DNA of 64,000 nucleotides. Source: Streptomyces sp. NBC_01775. GTDB taxonomy: Bacteria; Actinomycetota; Actinomycetes; Streptomycetales; Streptomycetaceae. The stretch covers positions 8,804,001-8,868,000 of the forward strand of contig NZ_CP109104.1 of NCBI RefSeq assembly GCF_035917675.1. Direction: 5' to 3'. How positions within the stretch are numbered: the first letter of the stretch is position 1; each line of letters opens with the position of its first letter. The position numbers were made by a program, and so were the translations under genes. The notes below the pieces were generated by a model. The model was not told the DNA's origin and searched no databases. It worked only from the letters and a program-made list of their open reading frames with translations. Below are positions 50,256 through 59,294 of this stretch, in pieces.

Positions 50256-50747
50256 GTGGCGGAGCCCCAGCGAGAAGCGCCCGAGGGCGCTGAGGACGCG
50301 ACGATGGTCAGGATCGGCCAGGCGATCATGCTGCACCGCGGAGGCGACCGGGAGGAGGCCCGGAACCGCTTCGCCGCGCTGTGGGAGGAGTCCGAGGAGA
50401 GCGGTCACCTCTTCCACCGCTGCACGATCGCGCACTACATGGCCGACACCCAGGACGATCCGGCCGATGAGCTGCGGTGGGACCTGCGCGCCCTCTCCGC
50501 GGCCGACGCGCTGAGCCAGGAGCGGGTCCGCTGGGGGGAGCACCTCCTGGCGGTGCGCTCGCTGTATCCCTCGCTGTATCTCAACCTCGCGGCCGACCAC
50601 GCCAAGCTCGGCAACGGGCTGGCCGCCCGGCGCGAGCTGGGGCGCGCCAGAGACAGACTCGGCGCGCTGGGGGACGACACGTACGGCGAGGGCGTCCGGA
50701 GCGCGATCAACCGCCTGGAGATGCAGCTGGCGGACGACACCCTCTGA
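50256..50747 (+). CDS. TPR-like hypothetical protein
   Basis: 163 residues from GTG 50256 (GGAGGAG upstream). Helical repeat structure: VRIGQAIMLHRGGDREEARN, FHRCTIAHYMADTQDDPADE, LYPSLYLNLAADHAKLGNGL, AARRELGRARDRLGALGDD. It is likely a small tetratricopeptide protein. It follows ung and may be co-transcribed. No known partner. Confidence 0.75.
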   Translation: MAEPQREAPEGAEDATMVRIGQAIMLHRGGDREEARNRFAALWEESEESGHLFHRCTIAHYMADTQDDPADELRWDLRALSAADALSQERVRWGEHLLAVRSLYPSLYLNLAADHAKLGNGLAARRELGRARDRLGALGDDTYGEGVRSAINRLEMQLADDTL

Positions 50748-50835
50748 CGGCCCGGAGGCGTACGAGGGCAGGCGGCGACGGAAGCCGCACCGGGCGGCGT
50801 GGGCCGGCGCGCCCAGGACAGTGCCGGCCCGGGAG

Positions 50836-51414
50836 TCACTTCCCGTAGGCGGCCCGGCAGATGCGGGCCTGCCGGCTGCCCGGGTCCCACCGGCCGTACG
50901 CCTCGCCCAGCTCGCAGACGTGCGTGCCGCCCCGGCCTCCGGAGCCGCCGCTTCCGTGGGAGTTGCCGCTGCCACCGCTGCCACCGCCGGCCGGCTGGTG
51001 GCCCGCGCTCTCCCGCGCGGGGCCGGGAGCCTCGGGGCGCCGGGCGGGCATGGGGGAGGGGTGCTCCCCGGTGCGCGCCCCCGGAGCCGACCGGTTCTCC
51101 CGCGCTCCGGGGGAGGGAGCGCGCACCGGGAGGGCCGCGCTGCCCGACTCCCCGTTGCCCGCCCCGGCGCTCGTGTCGGGATGCTGGGAGAGCTGGGAGA
51201 GCGCTTCCCGCACGGGGGCCTCCACCTCGCGGGGCGGCGCGTCCTTGTCCCAGGGGCCAGGCGCCTCGGCCGGGGGCACCAACGGCGAGGGGGCACGCCG
51301 GGGCGCCGGTTCGGAGCCGGAAGGCCCGGGACCCGTGCCCGGCACGGTCACACACCCCGCCGCGGCCGAGAGCGCCATCCCCGCGAGCACCATGGCTTTT
51401 GTCATACGTGACAT
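50836..51414 (-). CDS. Putative lipoprotein, Pro/Gly-rich
   Basis: 192 residues from ATG 51414. Signal peptide MTKAMVLAGMALSAAAGC ends in a lipobox-like AAAGC. The middle (residues 30-150) is Pro/Ser/Gly-rich and disordered. The last 30 residues (THVCELGEAYGRWDPGSRQA, RICRAAYGK) form a conserved-looking Cys-containing end. It is probably an exported surface protein; function unknown. Confidence 0.7.
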   Translation of the reverse strand: MSRMTKAMVLAGMALSAAAGCVTVPGTGPGPSGSEPAPRRAPSPLVPPAEAPGPWDKDAPPREVEAPVREALSQLSQHPDTSAGAGNGESGSAALPVRAPSPGARENRSAPGARTGEHPSPMPARRPEAPGPARESAGHQPAGGGSGGSGNSHGSGGSGGRGGTHVCELGEAYGRWDPGSRQARICRAAYGK

Positions 51415-51543
51415 TCGGGCAACTCTTCACAGCCGCACGCGCGCCCGGAAGCCCCCGCAGGGGTGAGACGGGGGCGTGCGACTGCCGGTACCGCGTGCGC
51501 GGATCCCGGCGGCGCACCGCGCCGACGGTGCGCCCCGCGGACG

Positions 51544-52083
51544 TCAGACGCCGGTCGCGCCGTCGATGCGCTCGCGCAGCAGGTCAGCGTGGCCGTTGTG
51601 CCGCGCGTACTCCTCGATCATGTGGAGGTAGATCCAGCGCAGCGAGGTGACCGTGCCGCGCCCGGGACGGGTGCCCAGCTCCTCCAGGGAGCGGTCCCCT
51701 GCGGACTTCCGCGCTTTGGCGACCTCCTGGCGCCACACGGCGAGCGTCCCGGGGCCCGTGTCACCCTCGCCGACCACGAAGTCGTCGTCCGGCGCCTCCG
51801 CCGTGAAGTAGAGCGGCTCGGCGTCCTCCTCGTCGAACACCCGCCGGAACCAGTAGCGTTCGACATCGGTCAGGTGCCGCACCAGCCCCAGCAGCGTCAG
51901 CTCCGACGGCGGGGCCGAGGCCCTGCGCAGCCCGTCGTCGTCCAGTCCCTCGCACTTGGCCTCAAGTGTCGCCCGGTGGAAGTCCAGCCACCGCTCCAGC
52001 AGTTCCCGCTCGGTGCCGGTGCCGCCTGGTATGTCCCGGGAAGCGGTGGCGCGCTGCCCTTCGTGTCCCTCGTCAGCAGTCAT
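51544..52083 (-). CDS. DinB-superfamily (DUF664-like) protein
   Basis: 179 residues from ATG 52083; ATG 52110 is less likely. Four-helix pattern: RELLERWLDFHRATLEAKCE, LTLLGLVRHLTDVERYWFRR, and HMIEEYARHNGHADLLRERI. The histidines typical of the DinB metal site are present. Members act as thiol-dependent (mycothiol) transferases in actinobacteria. It overlaps the end of a tetR remnant by 11 bp. Confidence 0.82.
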   Translation of the reverse strand: MTADEGHEGQRATASRDIPGGTGTERELLERWLDFHRATLEAKCEGLDDDGLRRASAPPSELTLLGLVRHLTDVERYWFRRVFDEEDAEPLYFTAEAPDDDFVVGEGDTGPGTLAVWRQEVAKARKSAGDRSLEELGTRPGRGTVTSLRWIYLHMIEEYARHNGHADLLRERIDGATGV

Positions 52084-52345
52084 GCCCATCATCCTGGGCG
52101 CTGTGCTCACCGGGCGCGACGGTATTTCCCGCAGGGCCCGGCATCCCGCTGAGGATCTCGCGCACGCTGGTGCGCAGCTCCTCCCGGGTGGGTACGGCGG
52201 GGTGGAAGGTTCCCGCCGTGCACGGGAAGAGGATGCCGTCGCACCAGGCCAGCAACGCGAGCGTGTGCCGTTCCGGTGCCGTCGACCCGGCGGCCGTCAG
52301 CATCTCCCTGAGCGGTGCGGCGAAGTCGCTGAGCCCTGTCCGGCC
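52073..52345 (-). pseudogene. 3' remnant of a TetR-family regulator gene
   Basis: Only the C-terminal ~90 codons remain (GLSDFAAPLREMLTAAGSTA, RHTLALLAWCDGILFPCTAG, TREELRTSVREILSGM), a TetR ligand-domain end. The DNA-binding part is missing. At about 52345-52353 the sequence switches to the plus-strand monooxygenase remnant. It is a deletion scar. Confidence 0.7.
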
Positions 52346-52353
52346 AGGCGGGC

Positions 52354-52635
52354 GGGATTCCAGCCGCGCTCGCCGCCTACACCCGTGAGCGGCTGACCCG
52401 CACGGCGGACGTGGTACGCCGCTCGGCGCACGCCGGCCGGATGGCCGCGCTGGACGGCGCAGCCGCCCGTGCTCTGCGCGCCGTCGGCATGGCCGCCGTG
52501 AGCCGGATGGCACCCGGGGCCGCGCTGCGGGCTCTCGACGGGATCGCGGACCGGGGCCCGCCGCCGCGCACGTATGCTTCGCAGTCGCAGCCGTCCGCAC
52601 ACACGTCCGGACAGCCGCAGCCACCCCAGCAGTAG
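52354..52635 (+). pseudogene. 3' remnant of an FAD-dependent monooxygenase gene
   Basis: The frame to the TAG at 52633 reads GIPAALAAYTRERLTRTADV, VRRSAHAGRMAALDGAAARA, LRALDGIADRGPPP. This is the C-terminal helix region of PHBH/UbiH-type flavin monooxygenases. The FAD-binding domain is gone. It was probably once divergent from the tetR gene; both lost their 5' halves in one deletion. Confidence 0.7.
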
Positions 52636-52697
52636 ACGGCGCCCCTCCCAGTGGTGCGGGCCAGGGGCCGCCGCCGAGCAGCAGTCAGGGAGAATCC

Positions 52698-53603
52698 GTG
52701 AAGATCGGCGTGATCGGACTCGGCGACATCGCCAAGAAGGCATATCTGCCGGTGCTCACCGCCCAGCCAGGTCTGGAGCCGCACCTGGTCACCCGGAATG
52801 CCGCCACGCTCACCTCCGTGGGTGACGCCTACCGCGTCCCCGGCGAGCAGCGGCACACCAGTCTCGACGGGCTGCTCGCGGCGCGCCCCGACGCCGCGTT
52901 CGTCCACGCCGCGACCGCGGCGCACCCCGAATTGGTGCGCGGGCTGCTGGAGGCCGGTGTCCCCACCTACGTCGACAAGCCGCTCGCCTACGAACTCGCC
53001 GAGTCCCGTCGTCTCGTGGACCTCGCCGAGCGCGGCGACACCTCCCTCGCCGTGGGCTTCAACCGCCGCCACGCGCCCGGATACGCGCAGTGCCTGGAAC
53101 ACTCCCGGGACCTGATCCTCCTTCAGAAGCACCGGGTGGGGCTGCCCGAGGACCCGCGCCGGATGATCCTCGACGACTTCATCCACGTCGTGGACACCCT
53201 CCGCTTCCTCGCCCCCGGCGTGCCCGACCACGTCGGTGTCCAGGCCAGGACCAGTGGCGGGCTGCTGCACCACGTGGTGCTCCAGCTGGCGGGGGAGGGC
53301 TTCACGGCCCTCGGCGTGATGAACCGGCTCTCCGGCTCGGCCGAGGAGGTCTTGGAGGTGTCGGGACAGGACACCAAGCGCGAGGTGCGCAACCTCTCCG
53401 AGATCATCGACCACAAGGGCCAGCCCAGCGTCCGCCGCCGCGGCGACTGGGTGCCGGTGGCGCGCCAGCGCGGCATCGAGCAGGCGGTCCTGACCTTCCT
53501 GGACGCCGTACGGGCGGGCGCCACCCTCTCGGCCCAGGACGCGCTGCGCACCCACGAGTTGTGCGAGCGCGTGGTCGACGCGGTACGGGAGCAGGCGGCC
53601 TGA
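52698..53603 (+). CDS. Gfo/Idh/MocA-family oxidoreductase
   Basis: 301 residues from GTG 52698 (GGGAGA upstream). NAD(P)-binding motif IGVIGLGDIAKKAYLPVL, then VHAATAAHPELVRGLLEAGV and the catalytic-region VDKPLAYEL (Lys). The C-terminal half is the beta-sheet domain (LDDFIHVVDTLRFLAPGVPD). It acts on a sugar or a similar polyol; the substrate cannot be read. Confidence 0.87.
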   Translation: MKIGVIGLGDIAKKAYLPVLTAQPGLEPHLVTRNAATLTSVGDAYRVPGEQRHTSLDGLLAARPDAAFVHAATAAHPELVRGLLEAGVPTYVDKPLAYELAESRRLVDLAERGDTSLAVGFNRRHAPGYAQCLEHSRDLILLQKHRVGLPEDPRRMILDDFIHVVDTLRFLAPGVPDHVGVQARTSGGLLHHVVLQLAGEGFTALGVMNRLSGSAEEVLEVSGQDTKREVRNLSEIIDHKGQPSVRRRGDWVPVARQRGIEQAVLTFLDAVRAGATLSAQDALRTHELCERVVDAVREQAA

Positions 53604-53681
53604 GCGGGCAGAAGCGGGCGCGCGCGGGCAGGTGAACGGAGCCGGGGGAGCGGGGGCGCGCGGGAGCGGGCGGGCCGTGCG

Positions 53682-55208
53682 TCAGCGCCGTGCCGGAGCG
53701 GGGAGGGTGACCTCGTCGCGGGAGCGGCGCGAGCGCAGCGCCCGGGCGGCCTCCACCGCGGCGAACGCCACCAGCGCGGTCAGTGCCACGCGCACCACCC
53801 AGTCGCCGAAGCGCACATACAGCGTCTCGCCCGTCGCCAGCGGCACCTCGCTGACCGTCGCCGTGCTCCGCTCGGTGCCCAGCCGTTCCCCGACCCGCTC
53901 GCCGTCGGGACCGGCCAGCACGCTCACGCCCGTGAGCGTCGCGTGCACCACGGGGCGGCCCGTCTCGGCCGCCCGCAGCGCCGCCAGCGACGCGTGCTGT
54001 CCGGGCGCCCAACTGTGCTGGAACGACGAGGTCGAGGACTGCGCCACCAGCACCTGCGCCCCCTCGGCCACCAGGTGTCTGCTCATGTCGGGGAAGGCCG
54101 TCTCGAAGCAGATCAGCGGGCCGAAGCGCAGCCCGTTCGCCCGCATCATCACCGGCTTCGTGCCGCGCTGCCGGTCCTCGCTCGCGGCCCGGCCGACCGA
54201 GGTGGCCCAGCTGAGCGCCGAGCGCGCGGGGATGTACTCGCCGAACGGCACCAGCCGCATCTTGTCGTAGCGCTGACCGGTGAGTCCGTCCTCGTCCACG
54301 AGCACCGAACTCTTGTAGATCCCGGGACGGTCGCTGCGCTGCGCGTCCACGTTCACCAGCAGCGGGGCGCCCGTCAGCCGGGACAGCCCGGCCAGCCTGC
54401 GCACCAGATCCGGGCGGCTGTTCAGGTCGAAGCCGACGCTGCTCTCGCCCCACACCACCAGGTCGGCACCGCGCCCGGCCAGCTCGCGCGTCAGCTGCTC
54501 GCCCCCCGCGAACCGCTCCTGCCGTGAGGCGGTCTCCCCGATCTGGACGACGGCGATCCGTCTCCCGCCGTGGTGCTCGGGCCCGGGCGCCCACGCCCAT
54601 ACGGCCCCGGTGAGCACGCCCGTCACCAGCAGCGTCACCACGGCGCCCCGGCGGGCGCGGGGCGAGACGAGGAGCGCGGCCAGCGCGGTGTTCACCGCCA
54701 CCACCACGAAGCTCACCAGCCACACCCCGCCCACCGAAGCGAGCCGCAGCGCGGGGCGCACCTCCCACTGGCTGGCCCCCAGCAGCCCCCATGGGCCGCC
54801 CAAGTACTCCCAGGAGCGCACCAGTTCGGCCATCAGCCAGCCCGACGGGATCAGCACCACCGCCGCCGCGAGCCTGCCCCCTCCCGCGCCGTTGCCCAGC
54901 ATCCGGTGCACGAGCCAGCCCCACGGCGCCCACAGCAGGCCCAGCAGCGCGGCGAGGACGACGATGAAGACGGTCAGGCTCGGCATCAGCCAGTGGTGCA
55001 TGGCCAGCATGAAACCGGTGCCGCCCAGCCAGCCGGACACCGCCGCCGCCCTCCCCGTAGGCGCGGCGCGCAGCATCAGCAGCCACGGCACGAGCGCGGC
55101 GTACGCCAGCCACCACAGCGAGGGCGCCGGGAACGCCAGCGCGGGCAGGGCGCCGGCGAGCAGGGGGAGCGTCGGGCGCACCCAGCGCGACGCCGGCAAC
55201 GCACGCAT
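53682..55208 (-). CDS. lnt: Apolipoprotein N-acyltransferase
   Basis: 508 residues from ATG 55208 with AAGGAGG upstream. About six N-terminal helices (LWWLAYAALVPWLLMLRA, LTVFIVVLAALLGLLWAPWG) precede a nitrilase-like domain. The catalytic triad positions are visible: Glu in VVWGESSVGFD, Lys in RYDKMRLVPFGEYIP, Cys in LICFETAFPDMS. A final helix closes the protein. It adds the third acyl chain to lipoproteins. Streptomyces usually carry two Lnt genes. Confidence 0.92.
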   Translation of the reverse strand: MRALPASRWVRPTLPLLAGALPALAFPAPSLWWLAYAALVPWLLMLRAAPTGRAAAVSGWLGGTGFMLAMHHWLMPSLTVFIVVLAALLGLLWAPWGWLVHRMLGNGAGGGRLAAAVVLIPSGWLMAELVRSWEYLGGPWGLLGASQWEVRPALRLASVGGVWLVSFVVVAVNTALAALLVSPRARRGAVVTLLVTGVLTGAVWAWAPGPEHHGGRRIAVVQIGETASRQERFAGGEQLTRELAGRGADLVVWGESSVGFDLNSRPDLVRRLAGLSRLTGAPLLVNVDAQRSDRPGIYKSSVLVDEDGLTGQRYDKMRLVPFGEYIPARSALSWATSVGRAASEDRQRGTKPVMMRANGLRFGPLICFETAFPDMSRHLVAEGAQVLVAQSSTSSFQHSWAPGQHASLAALRAAETGRPVVHATLTGVSVLAGPDGERVGERLGTERSTATVSEVPLATGETLYVRFGDWVVRVALTALVAFAAVEAARALRSRRSRDEVTLPAPARR

Positions 55209-55470
55209 GCCCCGCCTCCTTCATCCGATGCTCCGATCACCAGTGTGCGGGAGGGGCTCGGCAGTGGCGAGGGCGCGTCCGACGACGGGCGTGGCGCATG
55301 GGGGTGCGGAAGGGAATCCAGGGAGGCCGGGGGCGAGTTCCGGAGGGGGCCGGGGGCGAGCCGAGGCGAGCGAACCACGCGGCCGGCTACGAGCGGGCCG
55401 CGTGCCGGATTCGAGCGACTACGCGACGACGGTGTCGATCGCGGCGCCTGCGGTATCGATCACGGGCGGT

Positions 55471-56478
55471 CTAAGGCGTGGGGACCGGACGGCGGGCCGC
55501 GGAGGTTCCGCTTCCCTGGCGGGGGATCACCACGGATCTCAACTGCGCGTCGGTCGACTCCTCGTCGCTCCCGGTCTTCCTGGCCCGGCCGGCGGGTCCC
55601 GAGCCCGGGCCTTCGGTACGCGCCTGGCGCGTGCTGTCGACGGTGAGCACCACCAGCCCCCAGGAAGCAGCGGCGCCGGCCGTCACCGCGAGGAGCGTCC
55701 CGAGCAGGCCGTAGCGGAAGCCCTCCTCCAGAAGGATGATGCCGGCGGATGCCGCGACGACCGGGTTGGCGACCGTCGTGGTCGCCAGCGGGGTCGCCAG
55801 ACCGCCGCCCCGGTAGGACGCCTGCGAGGTCGCGAGCCCGGTACACGCCAGCACGACGACCAGCGCCAGCAGCGGCACCGGGTTGCCGGACGGCGCCGAG
55901 CGCCAGCTCTCGGCGAGCGTCTTGATGAAGACCGAGGCGGCGCCGTACGCCACCCCGGCGGCGAGCGCCAGCGAGACGCTGCGCAGCGCGAGACGCTGGC
56001 TGCTGGGTGTCGGGGTGCCGCCGTGCCGCGCCGCCGTCGCGAGTCCGACGAGCAGGACGAGGGCGCCCAGCACGGCTGCCGCCAGGGCGAGTTGGCCCCG
56101 GCCGTTGAGCGAGTCGTCGCTGTGCGAGCCGGTGAGCAGCAAGATTCCGGCCAGCCCCACCGAGACCAGCACGATCCCCTGCCAGGCTGTCGTGGTCACC
56201 GGGCGCCTGACCAGGAGAGCGGCCATCGGCGCCGCCAGCACGAGGGTGAGCACGCCCAGCGGCTGCACCACCGTCAGCGGCCCGAGTCCGAGCGCGACCA
56301 CGTGCAGCAGCGCGCCCGAGCCCTGGAGCAGGGCCGCCGTCCACCACTTGCCCGTGCGCAGCAGACCCAGCCCGCTCGGCGCGGTCGTCGAGGCGAGGCG
56401 TTCCTGCACGATCGCGGCCAGCGCGTAGCTGACCGCCGAGACCAGTGACAGCAGCACCGCCAGGGCCAGCGGGCTCAT
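55471..56478 (-). CDS. EamA/DMT-type permease
   Basis: 335 residues from ATG 56478 with GGAG upstream. About nine or ten helices span residues 1-285 (LALAVLLSLVSAVSYALAAI, LLQGSGALLHVVALGLGPLT, VLTLVLAAPMAALLVRRPVT, LLALVVVLACTGLATSQASY), ending ASWGLVVLTVDSTRQ. A 50-residue hydrophilic tail follows. The substrate is unknown; members export metabolites. The 55209-55470 gap downstream has no gene. Confidence 0.82.
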   Translation of the reverse strand: MSPLALAVLLSLVSAVSYALAAIVQERLASTTAPSGLGLLRTGKWWTAALLQGSGALLHVVALGLGPLTVVQPLGVLTLVLAAPMAALLVRRPVTTTAWQGIVLVSVGLAGILLLTGSHSDDSLNGRGQLALAAAVLGALVLLVGLATAARHGGTPTPSSQRLALRSVSLALAAGVAYGAASVFIKTLAESWRSAPSGNPVPLLALVVVLACTGLATSQASYRGGGLATPLATTTVANPVVAASAGIILLEEGFRYGLLGTLLAVTAGAAASWGLVVLTVDSTRQARTEGPGSGPAGRARKTGSDEESTDAQLRSVVIPRQGSGTSAARRPVPTP

Positions 56479-56747
56479 ATCCCGCTCCCTCCGTGCTGTT
56501 CGGGCATCCCGTTCATACCTCCACGATGCTCCGAACGGGGCGTGATGTCGTCCCCTGCCAGGCTCGTCTTCGCGTACAGCTACTGGAGTACGGGATGGGG
56601 TGCGGCATCCACCTGCCAGTGGATGAGAGGGTCTGCCGATAGTGACAACGGGCGTACATCGGAGGTACCTCGGGCGTACGAGCACCAGACTCTCGTAGTC
56701 ACTCCACAGAGGGACGAGAGCGGTGCCGGTGCGCGGGCGGGCGTGGC

Positions 56748-57014
56748 CTACGCGGGGATCGGGCCCTCGCCCGCGACCTCGACGGGGCCGAAGCCGCTGC
56801 CCAGTACGGTGACTCGGCCCATGCGCCCGTCCGCGAGCCGCAGCCGGGCCGAGTCCCCCTCAAGTTCGACCCACAGCCGCCGCTCGCCCATCGGCCTGAC
56901 CGTGCCCGACCAGGCGGTCCCGGGTCCCGTGGTCTCCGTGAACAGCGCCGCGTCGACGGGGACCTCGGCCGCTCCGGTCAGCAGCGTCGCCGGGCCACGG
57001 TAGAAGTTCTCCAT
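56748..57014 (-). CDS. DUF4873 domain protein
   Basis: 88 residues from ATG 57014; no ribosome site, so it may be leaderless. The pattern ENFYRGPATLLTGAAEVPVD, AWSGTVRPMGERRLWVELEG is DUF4873, often a C-terminal domain of flavin enzymes but here standing alone. It is a small beta-rich protein of unknown role. The gap 56479-56747 has no gene. Confidence 0.75.
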   Translation of the reverse strand: MENFYRGPATLLTGAAEVPVDAALFTETTGPGTAWSGTVRPMGERRLWVELEGDSARLRLADGRMGRVTVLGSGFGPVEVAGEGPIPA

Positions 57015-57137
57015 GGGGCCAGTGTGGCAGCGCGGGCCTGCCACGGCGCGGCGGCGGACCCGGAGGGAGGACGGGGAAGAGGCGCCGCCGGGGCCGGAGA
57101 AGACCCGGAGAAGACGGAGCCCTGGGGACGACAGAGC

Positions 57138-57167
57138 CCCGGTGCCCGTAGGAAAGGGCACCGGGGT
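57138..57167. terminator. Terminator of the chaplin gene
   Basis: CCCCGGTGCCC and GGGCACCGGGG form a perfect 11-bp stem with an 8-nt loop. It lies 24 bp downstream of the chaplin stop codon. Confidence 0.75.
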
Positions 57168-57190
57168 CCGCCGCTGAGGGCCTTACCGCG

Positions 57191-57421
57191 TCACTTGTTG
57201 GTGCAGTGGTTGTGTGAAGTGGAGTTCAGCAGCCCGATGATGGTGTTGCCGCAGACATTCACCGGTATGTGCACCGGAACCTGGACGTTGTTCCCGGAAA
57301 GCACGCCCGGCGAGTGACCGGTGTGGGCCTTGGGGCCGTCGTCGGCGACAGCGGTGCCCGCGGTCGCGCCGAGCAGTGCGGCGCTCAGGGCGCCGGCAGC
57401 GATGGCGGTACGAATACGCAT
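57191..57421 (-). CDS. Short chaplin
   Basis: 76 residues from ATG 57421 with GGGAG upstream. A signal peptide (IRTAIAAGALSAALLGATAG, then TAVADD) precedes a chaplin domain: GNNVQVPVHIPVNVCGNTII, GLLNSTSHNHCTNK, with the two conserved cysteines. Chaplins self-assemble into amyloid-like fibrils that let aerial hyphae leave the water film. There is a single domain and no sortase signal, so it is the short, diffusible type. The end STSHNHC is unusual compared with the common PAFGNTC. Confidence 0.88.
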   Translation of the reverse strand: MRIRTAIAAGALSAALLGATAGTAVADDGPKAHTGHSPGVLSGNNVQVPVHIPVNVCGNTIIGLLNSTSHNHCTNK

Positions 57422-57584
57422 GTTTGCTCCCGTGAGGTAGCTGTTGTTCCACCCCCACCGTGTGCGGACGTACGTACGTGCCGCACGCCGGACTGGGCCG
57501 CTCGGGTGCACCTCGTTGGTACGGTGCGCGAGAGGCACACGGGGTGCGGGTGCAGAACGCGGAACGCGCGAGGGGGTCTGCGGG

Positions 57585-57815
57585 ATGGAGCGGACGGACG
57601 GGGACGAGGGCGAGGCGCCGCACGAGCCCGCGCTGCCGGGCAGCGAACTGGTGGAGGGACGCCGGGTGCTGTGCCGTATGTGCGGCCAGCCGCTGCGCGA
57701 CCGCGCCTCCCGTATCTGGGGGCTGGGCCCCGACTGCCGGCACAAGCTGGCCGTTCGCACCGCTCCCGCCCCTCCCGCACACGAGGTCGAACAGGACGCC
57801 TTGCCCGGCCTGTGA
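57585..57815 (+). CDS. DUF6011-like zinc-ribbon protein
   Basis: 76 residues from ATG 57585. The core is RVLCRMCGQPLRDRASRIWG followed by LGPDCRHKLAVR. The CxxC plus 'GLGPxC' pattern is a small zinc site typical of DUF6011. The N-terminus is acidic. Function unknown; likely cytoplasmic nucleic-acid or protein binding. Confidence 0.72.
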   Translation: MERTDGDEGEAPHEPALPGSELVEGRRVLCRMCGQPLRDRASRIWGLGPDCRHKLAVRTAPAPPAHEVEQDALPGL

Positions 57816-57899
57816 CCGGTGCCGGGCGCGTCCTCGTACCGACTGCGCCCGGGGTGGTGATCATGGAGAAGGGCCGCGCGGCCCCGGTTCGTCGACACT

Positions 57900-57935
57900 C
57901 CTGTCCACACCGGCGAACCTGTCCACACCGGCGAA
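57900..57935. repeat. Two tandem 18-bp repeats before a membrane-protein gene
   Basis: CCTGTCCACACCGGCGAA occurs twice without a gap, ending 9 bp before the GTG start at 57945 and abutting the ribosome site. It is a recent duplication or a regulator site. Confidence 0.7.
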
Positions 57936-57944
57936 AGGCAGCCC

Positions 57945-58319
57945 GTGACCCAGCCACCTCAGCCAGGGCCGCCCCGGGACGAGGGTCCCTGGCGCGATCG
58001 ACGCTCGGGCACCGAACCGCTCACCGCACGCAGCGATCTGTGGCTGCGCACCCTGCTGGCGGGCGTGGGCCTGCCCGTCTTCGCCGCGGCGACCGCGCTC
58101 TTCGCCTGGTGGGCGGCCTCCTCCGACGACCACAGCTCGCCCAGCGCGACGCTGCTCAGCGTGCTGGCCGCGCTGTGCGGAGCGCTGGCACTGGGAGCGG
58201 GGGTGGACCTGCTGGTCCTGCGCCGAAGGCGCGCCCAGGAGCGCGCGCGGGAGCGCGACGTCCAGGGCCTATCGGCTGGATCGTCGCGGACCCGCGAAGA
58301 TCCGGACGAGAGACCCTAG
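57945..58319 (+). CDS. Two-helix membrane protein (DUF6343-like)
   Basis: 124 residues from GTG 57945 (AGG upstream). The segment RSGTEPLTARSDLWLRTLLA resembles DUF6343 proteins. Two helices follow (LLAGVGLPVFAAATALFAWW, LLSVLAALCGALALGAGVDL), with a basic cytoplasmic tail. Its stop overlaps the convergent uppP stop by 4 bp. Function unknown. Confidence 0.7.
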   Translation: MTQPPQPGPPRDEGPWRDRRSGTEPLTARSDLWLRTLLAGVGLPVFAAATALFAWWAASSDDHSSPSATLLSVLAALCGALALGAGVDLLVLRRRRAQERARERDVQGLSAGSSRTREDPDERP

Positions 58320-59188
58320 CCCGCCGCCTCGCCCGCGTGCGGGCTGAGGACGTCGGCCCCGACCAGCGCGAACAGGGCGAGGCCCAGCAGGATGCGGTAG
58401 ATCACGAACGGCATGAAGCTGCGGGTGGAGATCCACTTCATGAACCATGCGATGACGGCGTAGGCCACCACGAAGGCCAGCACCGTGGCGAACACCGTGG
58501 GCCCCCAGGAGACATGGCCCTCGCCGATGTCCTTCAGCTCGAACAGGCCCGAGGCCAGCACGGCCGGGATGGCCAGCAGGAAGGAGTAGCGGGCCGCCGC
58601 CTCGCGCCGGTAGCCCATGAACAGGCCGCCGCTGATCGTCGCCCCCGAGCGGGAGACTCCGGGAATGAGGGCCAGCGCCTGCGCGCAGCCGAAGAGCAGA
58701 CCATCCTTCACGTTCAGCTGTTCGAGCGACTTGCGCTCGCGGCGGGCACGATGACGGCCGCCGGCGGCGTCCCGCGCGGCCATGCGGTCGGCGATGCCGA
58801 GGATCACCCCGAGCACCACGAGCGTCGTCGCGATCAGCCGCAGATCCCGGAACGGGCCCTCGATCTGGTCCTTGAAGATCAGCCCGAGCACACCGATCGG
58901 GACCGAGCCGACGATGACCAGCCAGCCCATCTGGGCATCGTGCTCGCGCCGCGCCTCCGAGCTGTAGAGAGAGCGGAACCACGCGGAGACGATCCGGCCG
59001 ATGTCCTTGCGGAAGTAGATCAGCACGGCCGCCTCGGTGCCGATCTGGGTGACGGCGGTGAACGCCGCGCCCGGGTCCTCCCAGCCGGCGAAGGCGGCGG
59101 CGAGCCGCAGGTGGGCACTGGAGGAGATCGGGAGGAACTCGGTCAGTCCCTGAACGAGTCCCAAAACGAAGGATTCAAACCAAGACAT
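58316..59188 (-). CDS. uppP: Undecaprenyl-diphosphatase
   Basis: 290 residues from ATG 59188. Signature GLVQGLTEFLPISSSAHLRL near the N-terminus and IPGVSRSGATISGGLFMG at about 175 are the two catalytic boxes of the BacA/UppP family. Eight helices are expected. It recycles undecaprenyl diphosphate for cell-wall synthesis and can give bacitracin tolerance. A hydrophilic loop of about 25 residues (AARDAAGGRHRARRERKSLE) is longer than in E. coli. Confidence 0.94.
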   Translation of the reverse strand: MSWFESFVLGLVQGLTEFLPISSSAHLRLAAAFAGWEDPGAAFTAVTQIGTEAAVLIYFRKDIGRIVSAWFRSLYSSEARREHDAQMGWLVIVGSVPIGVLGLIFKDQIEGPFRDLRLIATTLVVLGVILGIADRMAARDAAGGRHRARRERKSLEQLNVKDGLLFGCAQALALIPGVSRSGATISGGLFMGYRREAAARYSFLLAIPAVLASGLFELKDIGEGHVSWGPTVFATVLAFVVAYAVIAWFMKWISTRSFMPFVIYRILLGLALFALVGADVLSPHAGEAAG

Positions 59189-59294
59189 CTGCGACTGCGC
59201 TCGTCCCTGTGGTGGTCGGGGCGGGAGGGGGCGGGGAAGCCCGGTGGGGCCCTGTCGCCGGGAGCACGGGCCTCCGCACGACGGCGGGCGGCCG

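Noticed and set aside
54610..56448. 612-codon plus-strand open frame across lnt and the permease gene
   Set aside because: It spans two genes with recognised catalytic or membrane signatures on the other strand.
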